Assembly: GCF_000410515.1 (NCBI RefSeq)
Contig: NC_021500.1
Span: 2,418,001 to 2,482,000 of the forward strand
DNA: 64,000 nt
Source: Enterobacter sp. R4-368
GTDB lineage: Bacteria; Pseudomonadota; Gammaproteobacteria; Enterobacterales; Enterobacteriaceae
Direction: 5' to 3'
Shown: in pieces, positions 30,815 to 43,644 of the stretch
Position numbering within the stretch: position 1 is the stretch's first letter
Layout of the letters: every line of letters begins with the position of its first letter
Notes under the pieces: model-generated
What the model was told of the DNA's origin: nothing
The model's database searches: none
The model's input: the letters and a program-made list of their open reading frames with translations, nothing else
Made by a program: the position numbers and the translations under genes

Positions 30815-31582
30815 CTAGAAACGTAGTTTCTTTTGGTTTTCCCCTTCAATAAGGGTGAAAAGAGTACTGCGCCCTTTCTGTTTATCTACTACCTTCGTTT
30901 TACCAGGCAGGATGAAAAGACGCGTAGCGCTATTACACCCTGTACCAGACGAGGTGCAATTGCGGATATTCTCCAGAACAATCGTGGCGGTGCCTTTGTT
31001 TGTTACTTTAATTCCCGCCGGTGAAGACGATTCAATTTGCGTATTAAAAACAGGCTTTGTAGGCAAAACGATCACTAATGTGCCGTAGCCAGATAAAACA
31101 TTCAGACCTGCGTTCAATGCTTTTTTACGATATTCGTCGACTTCTTTATTATTTAATCCGAAGCCATCATCAGTTTTTGGCAGAACCGGAACAAATCTTA
31201 CTCGATAGTATTTTTCAACCGAGCGATCGCCTGGCCACATAAATCTTGCGGCCTGGAATCCGCCAGGCGGGATAATCATTCTGAGCGGGGTGACAATAAG
31301 TCTGTCTTTCTGTAAAGAATTACCCGCAATCTCTTTTACCGGTGCTTCTTTAACTTTCCCGCTTTTATCAATATTTACTTCCAGTAGATCGATGCGGACA
31401 AAAGCCGTGGATGTCCCGGTATTATAAATACGTTTAGAAATAGACTGCTTATCAGGCGTCAGTGTGTCATACATGCTTCCAATCCCTATTTCAGGGAGAG
31501 CGAAGGCCGCAGACATCTTAAGTCCGAATATAAGAGCCAGAGAAACAGATGAAATCTTTCTTAATAAGGAAACGCAACACAT
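30815..31582 (-). CDS. Periplasmic fimbrial chaperone (CfaA/CooB-like)
   Basis: A 255-residue protein with an N-terminal signal (MCCVSLLRKISSVSLALIFG onward) and a two-domain immunoglobulin-like chaperone body. The subunit-binding region shows IIPPGGFQAARFMWPGDRSV. The frame is open to 31654; the start at 31582 was preferred because it places the signal peptide at the N-terminus. Chaperones of this group cap pilins in the periplasm and hand them to the usher. It is the first gene of the operon, in the order chaperone-pilin-usher-adhesin typical of CFA/I and CS1. Confidence 0.87.
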   Translation of the reverse strand: MCCVSLLRKISSVSLALIFGLKMSAAFALPEIGIGSMYDTLTPDKQSISKRIYNTGTSTAFVRIDLLEVNIDKSGKVKEAPVKEIAGNSLQKDRLIVTPLRMIIPPGGFQAARFMWPGDRSVEKYYRVRFVPVLPKTDDGFGLNNKEVDEYRKKALNAGLNVLSGYGTLVIVLPTKPVFNTQIESSSPAGIKVTNKGTATIVLENIRNCTSSGTGCNSATRLFILPGKTKVVDKQKGRSTLFTLIEGENQKKLRF

Positions 31583-31928
31583 ATTCAGTATCCAGACAAC
31601 GCTAAAAACGAGGCAACGATAATCACGCCTCGAAATTAAAGCAACCGAACACATGCAGATTAATAAATTATTAAAAACCGAATCTTGATCAATTTTACTC
31701 CTCAGACCAGTAATTGCTATTTTTGAGGTGACATATGTCGATGATTTATAAGATTAATATATTTTTAATGTGCCTCCTGACTTGTCCTTTAACCAGCCTT
31801 TGTTAAAACATGGAGGCTAGCGCCTTGCACAGCACGAGTTTCCTGCATTAATCATTGAATTAATAAGCGTGGAAGAAAATTGCCACCAGATATACCCAGA
31901 AAGGGTTAGAAGCTTAAGGATAGAAGTT
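31583..31928. other. AT-rich non-coding region upstream of the fimbrial operon
   Basis: About 350 bp with no gene-sized frame. It should contain the fimbrial promoter and leader. It is very AT-rich around 31660-31800, which would suit H-NS binding (inference). No regulator gene is encoded beside the operon and I could not fix a single convincing promoter. Confidence 0.6.
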
Positions 31929-32032
31929 GGCGATTTGGCGATTTGAAGGTTTGAAGGTTTGAAGGTTTGAAGGTTTGAAGGTTTGAAGGTTTGAAGGTTT
32001 GAAGGTTTGAAGGTTTGAAGGTTTGAGGGTTT
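31929..32032. repeat. 8-bp tandem repeat (2 x GGCGATTT, 11 x GAAGGTTT)
   Basis: Two copies of GGCGATTT (31929-31944) run without interruption into eleven copies of GAAGGTTT (31945-32032). The last copy has one change (GAGGGTTT). Such perfect arrays are prone to slippage, so copy number should vary between strains. Confidence 0.95.
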
Positions 32033-32081
32033 GAAGAAGGAAGAAGGAAGAAGGAAGAAGGAAGAAGGAAGAAGGAAGAAG
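32033..32081. repeat. 7-bp tandem repeat (7 x GAAGAAG)
   Basis: Exactly seven perfect copies of GAAGAAG, directly abutting the 8-bp array. It is a pure purine tract on the plus strand and ends 26 bp from the leuU terminator. Confidence 0.95.
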
Positions 32082-32107
32082 GTTTGGCAGTGTAGTCAAT
32101 AACAGGC

Positions 32108-32138
32108 AAAAAAAAAGACATCTTACGATGTCTTTTTT
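32108..32138 (-). terminator. Intrinsic terminator after leuU
   Basis: On the minus strand GACATC/GATGTC with a 4-nt loop is followed by nine T residues, 10 bp after the tRNA 3' end. An A run precedes the stem, so it can also work in the other direction. Confidence 0.85.
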
Positions 32139-32147
32139 CCGGAATAT

Positions 32148-32234
32148 TGGTACCGAGGACGGGACTTGAACCCGTAAGCCCAATCGGGCACTACCACCTC
32201 AAGGTAGCGTGTCTACCAATTCCACCACCTCGGC
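32148..32234 (-). tRNA. leuU: tRNA-Leu (GAG)
   Basis: An 87-nt class-II tRNA with a long variable arm (TGCCCGATTGGGCTTAC region), anticodon GAG in CTACCTTGAGGTGGTAG, and encoded CCA. It follows secG by 12 bp on the same strand, as in E. coli. No integrase or attachment-site duplication is seen beside it. Confidence 0.96.
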
Positions 32235-32246
32235 ACGACTTACTTC

Positions 32247-32579
32247 TTAGTGCGGGATATCGCTTGTCGGCTGCGCCGGAGCTGCAGGCTGAGTTTGTTC
32301 ACTCTTAGCCGGTGCACTCAGATTATCCCATTCGCTTCCTTTATTGGTTTTATTGCTGTTAATGTTGCCCAGCACAAGGCTAATAATAAAGAACAGTGTT
32401 GCCAGCACAGCAGTCGTACGGGTCATGAAGTTACCAGAACCACTTGAACCGAACAGCGTACCGGACGCGCCAGCGCCAAAGGAGGCTCCCATGTCAGCGC
32501 CTTTACCTTGCTGCAGCATAATCAGGCCAACAAGAGCCAGCGCTACAATAAGGAAAACAACTAAAAGAGCTTCGTACAT
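32247..32579 (-). CDS. secG: SecG, translocon subunit
   Basis: A 110-residue inner-membrane protein with two membrane segments (about residues 3-22 and 53-72) joined by a Gly/Ser/Ala-rich loop, and a polar tail. It assists the SecYEG channel. A TTG at 32585 would add two residues; the ATG at 32579 gives the E. coli start MYEALLVVFLIVAL. It is followed by leuU. Confidence 0.96.
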   Translation of the reverse strand: MYEALLVVFLIVALALVGLIMLQQGKGADMGASFGAGASGTLFGSSGSGNFMTRTTAVLATLFFIISLVLGNINSNKTNKGSEWDNLSAPAKSEQTQPAAPAQPTSDIPH

Positions 32580-32763
32580 AATCAACCTGTTCCTTGCGGG
32601 GTTGCCGCAGCCAATGCTTCAAACCAATAAAAGTGGGATGTTTATTGCTTTCCCACTGAAGCGGGTGTGAATACTAACCAAAGCGAATGACCTTCGCAAG
32701 GGCAATTTAAGTGCATTTTATCAAGTGCGGAAAAAAACAGCAAAATTGCGATCCCGGGCTATT

Positions 32764-32789
32764 AAAAAGGCGGCAACAGCCGCCTTTTT
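32764..32789 (-). terminator. glmM terminator
   Basis: An 11-bp AAAAAGGCGGC/GCCGCCTTTTT stem with a 4-nt loop, 15 bp after the glmM stop, with the T run inside the stem's end. Confidence 0.85.
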
Positions 32790-32803
32790 AAGCACTTATC
32801 GCG

Positions 32804-34144
32804 CTATTTTACAGCCTTAACCGCGTCGGCGATGCGATTCGCCAGCGAGGTCACTTGCGCCTCGTCTTCACCTTCTACCATGACGCGAATTAACGGCTCA
32901 GTACCGGATTTACGCAACAACACACGACCGCGGCCAGCCAGCGTCGCTTCCACTTCTGCCGTCACCGTCTTAACCGTCTCGTCTTCCAGCGGATCGCCAA
33001 TGCCTGCGGTAAAACGTACATTCACCAGCACCTGCGGGAACATTTTCATACCGCTGCACAAATCATGCAGAGACATGTGGTTACGCACCATTGCGGCAAC
33101 CACCTGCAAACCGGCCACGATACCGTCTCCGGTCGTCGTTTTATCCAGCAATATTACATGGCCGGAGTTTTCAGCACCGATACGCCAGCCTTTCTCCTGC
33201 ATTTTTTCCAGCACATAACGGTCGCCAACTTTCGCGCGCGCAAAGGGAATGCCCAATTGCTTAAGCGCCAGTTCAAGCCCCATATTGCTCATGAGTGTGC
33301 CAACTGCGCCACCGCGCAGCTGCCCCTGGCGCAGCCCCTCGCGGGCAATGATATACATGATTTGATCGCCATCGACCTTGTTACCCTCATGATCGACCAT
33401 AATGACGCGATCACCGTCGCCATCAAAGGCAATGCCCAAATCGGCTTTCTCAACCAGAACGCGCTGCTGCAGTGCTGCCACGTCCGTCGCACCACATTTT
33501 TCGTTGATGTTCACACCATCTGGTTCACACCCAATGGCTATGACTTTCGCGCCTAATTCGCGAAAGACGCTCGGTGCAATGTGATAAGTTGCGCCATTAG
33601 CGCAATCAACAACGATTTTTAAGCCGTTAAGACTTAATTCATTGGGGAAGGTTGCTTTGCAAAACTCAATATATCGTCCTGCGGCATCAACAATGCGGCT
33701 AGCTTTACCCAGCTCAGCGGAGTCGACACAGGTCAGCTCCTTTTCCATCTCGGCTTCAATCGCCTCTTCTACCGCATCCGGCAGTTTTGTACCGTCAATA
33801 GAGAAAAATTTGATGCCATTGTCATAGAAAGGGTTATGCGAAGCCGAAATTACAATTCCCGCTTCTGCGCGAAATGTGCGCGTGAGGTAAGCTACCGCCG
33901 GCGTTGGCATTGGCCCGGTAAAGGAGGCAGAAAGACCAGCCGCCGCAAGCCCGGCCTCCAGCGCTGATTCCAGCATATAACCCGAAATACGGGTATCTTT
34001 ACCAATGATGATCTTACGCGATCCATGACGCGCCAGTACTTTCCCGGCAGCCCAACCCAGCTTAAGCACAAAATCAGGGGTGATCGGTGCGTCGCCAACG
34101 CGGCCGCGAATACCATCGGTGCCAAAATATTTACGATTACTCAT
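32804..34144 (-). CDS. glmM: Phosphoglucosamine mutase GlmM
   Basis: A 446-residue enzyme converting glucosamine-6-phosphate to glucosamine-1-phosphate for peptidoglycan and LPS precursors. The phosphorylated Ser is at 102 in [14 protein letters not shown]; the metal site is FDGDGDR. The sequence is very close to E. coli GlmM throughout. Its start overlaps the folP end by 8 bp, showing coupled translation. Confidence 0.97.
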   Translation of the reverse strand: MSNRKYFGTDGIRGRVGDAPITPDFVLKLGWAAGKVLARHGSRKIIIGKDTRISGYMLESALEAGLAAAGLSASFTGPMPTPAVAYLTRTFRAEAGIVISASHNPFYDNGIKFFSIDGTKLPDAVEEAIEAEMEKELTCVDSAELGKASRIVDAAGRYIEFCKATFPNELSLNGLKIVVDCANGATYHIAPSVFRELGAKVIAIGCEPDGVNINEKCGATDVAALQQRVLVEKADLGIAFDGDGDRVIMVDHEGNKVDGDQIMYIIAREGLRQGQLRGGAVGTLMSNMGLELALKQLGIPFARAKVGDRYVLEKMQEKGWRIGAENSGHVILLDKTTTGDGIVAGLQVVAAMVRNHMSLHDLCSGMKMFPQVLVNVRFTAGIGDPLEDETVKTVTAEVEATLAGRGRVLLRKSGTEPLIRVMVEGEDEAQVTSLANRIADAVKAVK

Positions 34145-34985
34145 AGCGTTTGTTTTCCTTCGCTGCCAGCGTGGCTTCTACCACCCGCATAGCTTCTACT
34201 GTTTCTTTTACATCGTGAACACGAATAATGTGCGCGCCTTGCATTGCCGCGATCACTGCGCAAGCCAGACTACCGCTTAACCGCTCGGAGGGACCGACAT
34301 TGAGTAGCTGGCCTACCATCGACTTACGCGACATTCCAACCAGCAGAGGTAAGCCAAAATGATGAAACTCAGCCAGGCGGGCAAGCAATGTATAATTGTG
34401 GGAGAGATTTTTACCGAAACCGAATCCCGGGTCGAGCAACAATTTCTCTTTTGCGATCCCGGCCTGCTCGCATCGTGCTATATGTTCGCTAAAAAAGCGA
34501 TTCACGTCGGCAAACACATCATCATATTTCGGCGCTTCCTGCATGGTTTTTGGCTGGCCTTGCATATGCATCAGGCAAACCGGTAACCCGGTTTGCACGG
34601 CTGCTTCCAGTGCGCCAGGTTCTGTTAATGAGCGGATATCGTTAATGATATGTGCACCTACTCGCGCCGATTCACGAATCACCTCAGGTTTAGATGTATC
34701 GACAGAAATCCATACCTCAAAACGCTGTGCGATAGCTTCAACAACCGGGATTACGCGTTCAAGTTCCTCTTCTACGCTAACATCGGCCGCCCCAGGACGC
34801 GTCGATTCCCCACCGATATCCACAATTGTCGCTCCCGCATTGATCATCAGGTTCGCGTGCTTTACCGCCTCAATCAATGTGTTATGTGCACCGCCATCAG
34901 AAAAAGAATCCGGCGTTACATTGAGAATGCCCATTACATGGGGATGTGACAAATCCAGTGTTGAGCCCTGAGCATGGAGTTTCAT
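34137..34985 (-). CDS. folP: Dihydropteroate synthase FolP
   Basis: A 282-residue TIM-barrel enzyme of folate synthesis, the sulfonamide target. Motifs seen: [26 protein letters not shown] and DPGFGFGKN, all intact. It lies between ftsH and glmM on the same strand and overlaps glmM by 8 bp. No change associated with resistance can be judged from the sequence alone. Confidence 0.97.
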   Translation of the reverse strand: MKLHAQGSTLDLSHPHVMGILNVTPDSFSDGGAHNTLIEAVKHANLMINAGATIVDIGGESTRPGAADVSVEEELERVIPVVEAIAQRFEVWISVDTSKPEVIRESARVGAHIINDIRSLTEPGALEAAVQTGLPVCLMHMQGQPKTMQEAPKYDDVFADVNRFFSEHIARCEQAGIAKEKLLLDPGFGFGKNLSHNYTLLARLAEFHHFGLPLLVGMSRKSMVGQLLNVGPSERLSGSLACAVIAAMQGAHIIRVHDVKETVEAMRVVEATLAAKENKRYE

Positions 34986-35027
34986 GACTAAAAATCCTGA
35001 GGTTGTGGCAGTTAGAAATTAAAAGAA

Positions 35028-35055
35028 AAACCCCGGAGCAAGCCCCGGGGTTTTC
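35028..35055 (-). terminator. Terminator between ftsH and folP
   Basis: A 10-bp AAAACCCCGG/CCGGGGTTTT stem with an 8-nt loop, 29 bp after the ftsH stop and 43 bp before folP. It is T-rich on the minus-strand side. folP may need its own promoter or leaky read-through. Confidence 0.75.
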
Positions 35056-35083
35056 ATTAAAAGCAGATCATCAGCGCAAATAC

Positions 35084-37015
35084 TTATTTGTCGCCCAGCT
35101 GTTCTGACATGGTATTGCCCGGGTTTGGCGTACGCGGTTCATCGACCGGACGCGGCGCTCGCGGCGTACCATTATTGTCAGAGTTGTTCGTGCCAGGTTC
35201 TTCCCAACCTGCTGGCGGACGAACATCACGACGTGACATCAGGTCATCAATCTGCGGCGCATCAATGGTCTCATATTTCATCAGAGCATCTTTCATCGCA
35301 TGCAGAATATCCATATTTTCATTGAGTAACTGACGTGCGCGATTGTAGTTACGTTCAATAAGCGATTTCACTTCCTGGTCGATGATTCGTGCGGTTTCAT
35401 CGGACATATGTTTCGCTTTTGCAACGCTACGCCCCAGGAATACTTCGCCTTCTTCTTCCGCGTAAAGCAGCGGACCGAGTTTGTCGGAGAAGCCCCACTG
35501 GGTGACCATGTTACGTGCCAGGTTGGTCGCGACTTTAATATCGTTCGACGCACCGGTAGAAACATGTTCAACGCCATAGATGATCTCTTCTGCCAGACGG
35601 CCACCGTACAGCGTTGAAATCTGGCTTTCCAGTTTCTGACGGCTGGCGCTAATCGCATCACCTTCCGGCAGGAAGAATGTCACACCCAGCGCACGGCCGC
35701 GCGGAATGATCGTCACTTTATGCACCGGATCGTGTTCCGGCACCAGACGACCAATAATCGCATGGCCTGCTTCGTGGTATGCCGTGGACTCTTTCTGCGC
35801 TTCGGTCATCACCATGGAGCGGCGTTCCGCACCCATCATGATTTTGTCTTTCGCTTTTTCAAACTCGACCATCGACACAACGCGTTTGTTGCCACGAGCG
35901 GCAAACAGCGCGGCTTCGTTGACCAGGTTCGCCAAATCGGCACCGGAGAAGCCTGGCGTCCCACGTGCGATGATTGCCGCATCGATATCCGGCGACAGCG
36001 GCACACGGCGCATATGGACTTTCAGGATCTGCTCACGGCCGCGAACATCCGGCAGACCGACAACAACCTGGCGGTCAAAACGCCCCGGACGCAACAAAGC
36101 AGGGTCGAGTACGTCCGGACGGTTCGTCGCGGCAATAACGATAATACCTTCGTTACCTTCGAAACCATCCATCTCAACCAGCATCTGGTTCAGCGTCTGT
36201 TCACGTTCATCGTGACCACCGCCAAGCCCCGCACCACGCTGACGGCCTACGGCGTCGATTTCATCGATGAAGATAATGCATGGTGCTGCTTTCTTCGCTT
36301 GCTCGAACATGTCGCGCACACGAGATGCACCGACACCAACGAACATTTCTACAAAGTCAGAACCGGAAATGGTGAAGAACGGTACTTTCGCTTCACCGGC
36401 GATCGCTTTCGCCAGCAGCGTTTTACCCGTACCCGGAGGACCGACCATCAGGACGCCTTTCGGGATTTTACCTCCCAGTTTCTGGAAACGGCTCGGCTCA
36501 CGCAGATATTCAACCAGTTCGCCAACTTCTTCTTTTGCTTCGTCGCAACCGGCAACGTCAGCGAAAGTCGTTTTGATCTGATCTTCCGTAAGCATACGCG
36601 CCTTGCTCTTGCCGAACGACATGGCACCTTTGCCACCGCCGCCCTGCATCTGACGCATAAAGAAAATCCAGACCCCAATCAGCAGCAGCATCGGGAACCA
36701 TGAGATAAAGATGGTCGTCAGCACGCTCTGCTCTTCCGGCGGTTCACCGACAACTTTGACGTTTTTCGTCACCAGGTTGTCGAGCAGTTTCGGATCCTGG
36801 ACAGGGATGTAAGTCGTGTAACGGTTACTATCTTTCTTGGTAACGTTGATCTCACGTCCGTTGATACGCGCTTCGCGAACCTGGTCCTGGTTGACCTCTT
36901 GCAGGAAGGTAGAATAGTCCACCTTACGGCTATTCGACTCGCTGGGCCCAAAGCTCTGGAATACTGACATCAGCACGACGGCAATGACCAGCCAGAGTAT
37001 TAGGTTTTTCGCCAT
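35084..37015 (-). CDS. ftsH: FtsH, membrane-bound AAA+ zinc protease
   Basis: A 643-residue protease degrading LpxC, sigma-32 and unassembled membrane proteins. Two N-terminal membrane segments flank a periplasmic domain. The AAA domain has GPPGTGKT and [12 protein letters not shown], and the protease domain has HEAGH. A TTG at 37024 would give MSDMAKN; the ATG (MAKNLILW) matches the shorter form annotated in E. coli, but the TTG has the better-spaced GAGG and cannot be excluded. It is transcribed with rlmE. Confidence 0.97.
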   Translation of the reverse strand: MAKNLILWLVIAVVLMSVFQSFGPSESNSRKVDYSTFLQEVNQDQVREARINGREINVTKKDSNRYTTYIPVQDPKLLDNLVTKNVKVVGEPPEEQSVLTTIFISWFPMLLLIGVWIFFMRQMQGGGGKGAMSFGKSKARMLTEDQIKTTFADVAGCDEAKEEVGELVEYLREPSRFQKLGGKIPKGVLMVGPPGTGKTLLAKAIAGEAKVPFFTISGSDFVEMFVGVGASRVRDMFEQAKKAAPCIIFIDEIDAVGRQRGAGLGGGHDEREQTLNQMLVEMDGFEGNEGIIVIAATNRPDVLDPALLRPGRFDRQVVVGLPDVRGREQILKVHMRRVPLSPDIDAAIIARGTPGFSGADLANLVNEAALFAARGNKRVVSMVEFEKAKDKIMMGAERRSMVMTEAQKESTAYHEAGHAIIGRLVPEHDPVHKVTIIPRGRALGVTFFLPEGDAISASRQKLESQISTLYGGRLAEEIIYGVEHVSTGASNDIKVATNLARNMVTQWGFSDKLGPLLYAEEEGEVFLGRSVAKAKHMSDETARIIDQEVKSLIERNYNRARQLLNENMDILHAMKDALMKYETIDAPQIDDLMSRRDVRPPAGWEEPGTNNSDNNGTPRAPRPVDEPRTPNPGNTMSEQLGDK

Positions 37016-37117
37016 GTCACTCAAGGGATTAACCTCATATTACAACTGTGTTAAAAACAGCGTCAGGATACAACATAACCCATCTCTTTCAAACCAGAGG
37101 CCGAAATCGACGGGGTA

Positions 37118-37744
37118 TCATTTTCGCCCGGTCGCTACAATATACACTTCACGTGAACGCGCACGTGAAGAGTCCGGTTTACGCACTTTAACCTTCGTAA
37201 ACAGGGAGCGAATTTCGGTGAGATACTCATCGAAACCTTCGCCCTGGAACACTTTCACTAAAAAACTTCCGCCAGGCGCCAACACATCACGGCACATCTC
37301 CAGCGCCAGCTCCACCAGATACATGGAACGGGGTATATCAACAGCAGGCGTACCGCTCATATTCGGTGCCATATCTGACATGACAACCTGAACTTTACTG
37401 TCGCCAACGCGATCCAGTAACGCTTTCAGAACTAATTCATCACGAAAATCGCCCTGAAGGAAGTCCACACCAACGATTGGATCCATCGGTAAAAGATCAC
37501 AAGCGATGATACGACCATTACCACCAATCTGCGTGACCGCATATTGCGACCATCCACCAGGGGCTGCGCCCAAGTCGACGACCGTCATACCCGGCTTAAA
37601 AAGTTTGTCACTTTGCTGTATTTCATCAAGTTTAAACCAGGCACGGGAACGCAACCCTTTTTTCTGCGCCTGTTGAACATATTTATCGCTAAAGTGTTCC
37701 TGAAGCCAGCGGCTCGAACTGGCAGAACGCTTTTTACCTGTCAT
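37118..37744 (-). CDS. rlmE: 23S rRNA 2'-O-methyltransferase RlmE
   Basis: A 208-residue FtsJ/RrmJ-type enzyme methylating U2552 in the A loop of 23S rRNA. The SAM-binding motif is [15 protein letters not shown], and the catalytic Lys/Asp/Lys/Glu set lies in conserved context ([19 protein letters not shown]). It is the first gene of the rlmE-ftsH pair and divergent from yhbY. Confidence 0.96.
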   Translation of the reverse strand: MTGKKRSASSSRWLQEHFSDKYVQQAQKKGLRSRAWFKLDEIQQSDKLFKPGMTVVDLGAAPGGWSQYAVTQIGGNGRIIACDLLPMDPIVGVDFLQGDFRDELVLKALLDRVGDSKVQVVMSDMAPNMSGTPAVDIPRSMYLVELALEMCRDVLAPGGSFLVKVFQGEGFDEYLTEIRSLFTKVKVRKPDSSRARSREVYIVATGRK

Positions 37745-37862
37745 TTAACTTTCCATCCGGGTTCATCGTCGACATCGAGAAATTTCGACGCGCAATTTGG
37801 CGATACAGTGGAGATGGCGGTAGAATGACCCGTTTTCAATCCCAACGTAAGCAAAATATACG

Positions 37863-38156
37863 ATGAATCTGAGTACTAAACAAAAACAGCACCTGAAAGG
37901 TCTGGCACATCCGCTCAAGCCGGTAGTTATGCTTGGCAATAATGGTTTGACCGAAGGGGTACTGGCCGAGATTGAACAAGCGCTAGAGCACCATGAACTT
38001 ATCAAGGTGAAAATTGCCTCTGAAGACAGAGAAACTAAGACCTTGATCGTGGAAGCTATCGTTCGCGAAACCGGCGCCTGCAACGTACAGGTCATCGGTA
38101 AAACGCTGGTGCTTTATCGCCCAACCGCGGAGCGTAAAATTTCGCTGCCACGCTAA
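37863..38156 (+). CDS. yhbY: YhbY, CRM-domain RNA-binding protein
   Basis: A 97-residue single CRM domain, with the GNNG loop in VVMLGNNGLTEGVLAEIE. It associates with pre-50S ribosomal particles in E. coli. It is divergent from rlmE across 118 bp, placing two ribosome-maturation genes back to back. A bidirectional hairpin follows. Confidence 0.94.
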   Translation: MNLSTKQKQHLKGLAHPLKPVVMLGNNGLTEGVLAEIEQALEHHELIKVKIASEDRETKTLIVEAIVRETGACNVQVIGKTLVLYRPTAERKISLPR

Positions 38157-38242
38157 GGATATCCTGAATTGAACACAAAATCTGTGTAAAACGAGGGGTT
38201 TCCGCCAGCAGACGTGCAAAATGCCACGCTCCCGGAATTCAT

Positions 38243-38267
38243 AAAAGGCCGCAGCGCGGCCTTTTTC
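38243..38267. terminator. Bidirectional terminator between yhbY and greA
   Basis: A 10-bp AAAAGGCCGC/GCGGCCTTTT stem with a 3-nt loop, then TTTCTTTTC on the plus strand; it lies between convergent genes. Confidence 0.8.
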
Positions 38268-38308
38268 TTTTCTTTACAATCCGTCAACAATCGACGCGAA
38301 GGCAGCGA

Positions 38309-38785
38309 TCAAAGATATTCCACTTTGATGATTTCGTATTCCACTTCGCCGCCCGGCGTGCGAATCACCACCACATCGTCCTGCTCTTTACCTACCAGGC
38401 CGCGGGCAATAGGCGAGTTGACTGAAATCAGGTTCTGTTTAAAGTCGGCTTCATCATCGCCAACAATGCGATAAGTCTGCTCTTCGTCATTATCGAGGTT
38501 CAATACCGTAACAGTAGAACCAAAAATGACACGACCGCTTTTCGGCATTTTAGAAATGTCGATCACCTGTGCATTAGACAGTTTTGCTTCAATATCTTTA
38601 ATTCGCCCTTCGCAGAAGCCTTGCTGCTCGCGCGCTGCGTGATATTCCGCATTCTCTTTCAGATCGCCATGTTCGCGGGCTTCCGCGATGGCGGCGATGA
38701 TTTCAGGGCGACGAACGGATTTCAGAAATTCCAGCTCTTCGCGCAATTTTTCGGCACCACGTAAGGTCATCGGAATAGCTTGCAT
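38309..38785 (-). CDS. greA: Transcript-cleavage factor GreA
   Basis: A 158-residue factor that enters the RNA-polymerase secondary channel to rescue backtracked complexes. The N-terminal coiled coil carries the acidic tip ([12 protein letters not shown]), followed by a C-terminal FKBP-like domain. The frame is open 39 codons further upstream, but that part is the GraL leader; the ATG at 38785 gives [14 protein letters not shown]. Confidence 0.96.
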   Translation of the reverse strand: MQAIPMTLRGAEKLREELEFLKSVRRPEIIAAIAEAREHGDLKENAEYHAAREQQGFCEGRIKDIEAKLSNAQVIDISKMPKSGRVIFGSTVTVLNLDNDEEQTYRIVGDDEADFKQNLISVNSPIARGLVGKEQDDVVVIRTPGGEVEYEIIKVEYL

Positions 38786-38880
38786 TGTTATACCTCTTAA
38801 ACATTCCTGTAGGGAGCGGTAACCCACCCCATCTGATCTACCTCCCCCGTACACCGGCATATACCGTCGGGCAGGAGCAA

Positions 38881-38922
38881 AAGAAAACTGACCCGGGGAC
38901 AAAGCCCCAGGTCAGCGCAATT
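38881..38922 (-). ncRNA. graL: GraL, leader RNA of greA
   Basis: About 40 nt from the predicted start below the sigma-E promoter to a terminator hairpin. The stem is TGACC, one mismatch, GGGG / CCCC, GGTCA (38889-38914), followed by GTTTTCTTTT. E. coli greA makes the short RNA GraL by early termination at this point. The exact 5' end is inferred. Confidence 0.65.
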
Positions 38923-38928
38923 TTTCAA

Positions 38929-38955
38929 TTTGATACGTATTTTACCCGGAAGTTC
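38929..38955 (-). promoter_or_regulatory. Sigma-E type promoter of greA
   Basis: On the minus strand GAACTT (38955-38950), a 16-bp gap and TCAAA (38933-38929) fit the sigma-E consensus. E. coli greA has a sigma-E promoter in addition to a sigma-70 one. A TAAAAT between the two elements may be the sigma-70 -10. Confidence 0.65.
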
Positions 38956-39032
38956 ACTATGGGTCATCGTTTACTTTCCGGGTCGTTGCGCCGTAGTATG
39001 ACGGCTTGTTTACTGCTTCCTAGCGCGAGATT

Positions 39033-40466
<1,434 letters not shown>

Positions 40467-40505
40467 CAAAAATGCCGGGTAGCGTGTGCTAACCCTGCAT
40501 TTTTG
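40467..40505. terminator. Bidirectional terminator between dacB and obgE
   Basis: A long stem (CAAAAATGC/GCATTTTTG continued by GGGT and AGC pairs with small bulges), with A and T runs on both sides, between convergent genes. Confidence 0.85.
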
Positions 40506-40544
40506 TTGGCAATATTCCCCGTGCAGCCGGGGAAATCGCAGCGA

Positions 40545-41735
<1,191 letters not shown>

Positions 41736-42701
41736 TCATTCGCCTGAGCGGGGCACAGTGGCGACCACTTCGCGATTACGCCAGCGTCCCAAAAGACGAT
41801 GGCCAATAGCGGAAAACATCGCGCCCGCAACCACGACAAACGCACCGAGATAACCGATAAGGTTTAACATCGGTCTGGCGAAAACATCGGGCCAGGCCAT
41901 TGATAATAAATCTGAAAAAAACAGCGTAAAGAGCGGCGTCAGCGTGATTAATGCGCTCACCTGCGCCGCCTGCCAGCGAGCCATCGCTTCCGCTAGCGCG
42001 CCGTAACCCACCAGTGTATTAAGGCCACAAAACACCAGGCAAGCCAGCTGCCAGTTACTTAACTGAAGCAGCACGGTGGGTTTTGCCAGCGGCAATAATG
42101 CAATTGTACACAAAGTGTACAGCAAAAAGAGGATCTGCTGGGAGGCCAGGCGCCGTAATAACACTTTTTGCGCGACGCCGTAACTCACCCAAACCGTGGC
42201 TGCTCCGACACCAAAAATCACGCCCCAGGTGTAATCTGTCAGGCGGGTAAAAATCTCCACCAGGCTGGTATTAAAAAACATCACCAGACCACAGATAAGC
42301 ATCAACGCGCCGATAACCTGGGTGCCGCGCATTTTCTCTTTGAGAATAACAACGCTGGCAATCATCATGCCCACAGGCGAAAGTTGACCAATCACCTGCG
42401 AAGCCGTCGGGCTAACGTATTGCAGGGAAGAGCTGAAGAGGATGAAATTCCCGAACAGCCCACCAGTGGCAATGGCCAACAAAACTAACCAGCGCGGCTT
42501 GCGAAAAAGATGCAGCGGGGGCAGTTTTTTTTTCCAGCCGAGAATCAAACCAAGGCCGATTCCCGCCATCAAAAAGCGATAAAAAACCACCGTTGGCGGT
42601 TCCATCACTTCCAGCACCTGCTTCATGGCGATGGGTAACGCGCCCCAGCACATCGCGGTTGTGAGCGCCAGCGCAATACCGATGCCTGCCTGCTGTTTCA
42701 T
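41736..42701 (-). CDS. yhbE: YhbE, EamA-family (DMT) transporter
   Basis: A 321-residue inner-membrane protein with about ten hydrophobic segments in two EamA repeats. The substrate is unknown. It starts MKQQAGIGIALALTTAMCWG and lies 15 bp upstream of obgE. A strong terminator separates it from rpmA, so it may depend on read-through. Confidence 0.92.
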   Translation of the reverse strand: MKQQAGIGIALALTTAMCWGALPIAMKQVLEVMEPPTVVFYRFLMAGIGLGLILGWKKKLPPLHLFRKPRWLVLLAIATGGLFGNFILFSSSLQYVSPTASQVIGQLSPVGMMIASVVILKEKMRGTQVIGALMLICGLVMFFNTSLVEIFTRLTDYTWGVIFGVGAATVWVSYGVAQKVLLRRLASQQILFLLYTLCTIALLPLAKPTVLLQLSNWQLACLVFCGLNTLVGYGALAEAMARWQAAQVSALITLTPLFTLFFSDLLSMAWPDVFARPMLNLIGYLGAFVVVAGAMFSAIGHRLLGRWRNREVVATVPRSGE

Positions 42702-42742
42702 GCCCGTATTACCTGCCAGAATTTACCGGACTTCTAATGTAA

Positions 42743-42770
42743 AAAGCCCCGCAACGTGTTGCGGGGCTTT
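42743..42770 (-). terminator. Terminator after rpmA
   Basis: A 12-bp AAAGCCCCGCAA/TTGCGGGGCTTT stem with a short loop, followed by T residues on the minus strand, 26 bp after the rpmA stop. Confidence 0.88.
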
Positions 42771-42795
42771 CTTCCGTTACCGGGACGCGAAAAAC

Positions 42796-43053
<258 letters not shown>

Positions 43054-43073
43054 TTAAATCTACTCCTCAGGTC

Positions 43074-43421
<348 letters not shown>

Positions 43422-43644
43422 TCAGAGTGCGCTATAAATATTCACAATAGGGCGCGAATATTACGCAAATTGCCAGCCTTTGACAAGAGTGATCGTCACT
43501 CCATGCAGAAAAAAAACACAACGCGTAAGGTAACGTTTATCTGGCGCATTTTTTCAGTACAATCAACAATACTATTCTAACCCGTAACCCTTTGTTATCC
43601 CATTTTGCTATGTGGTAAACAGGACTGAAAGCTCGGCTTTTGCG

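Noticed and set aside
31929..32081. CRISPR array
   Set aside because: Units are 7-8 bp and abut directly with no spacers; no cas genes are present.
31906..32183. Short minus-strand frames through the tandem repeat, reading as repeated Pro/Ser/Asn/Leu/Gln or Ser/Phe/Leu
   Set aside because: They are translations of the 8-bp and 7-bp repeats, and one runs into the leuU tRNA gene. There is no ribosome site.
32148..32234. leuU as integration site of a genomic island
   Set aside because: No integrase, no repeated tRNA 3' end and no mobile-element genes between leuU and argG.
38786..38902. N-terminal extension of greA
   Set aside because: This stretch holds the GraL hairpin and leader; the normal GreA start is the ATG at 38785.
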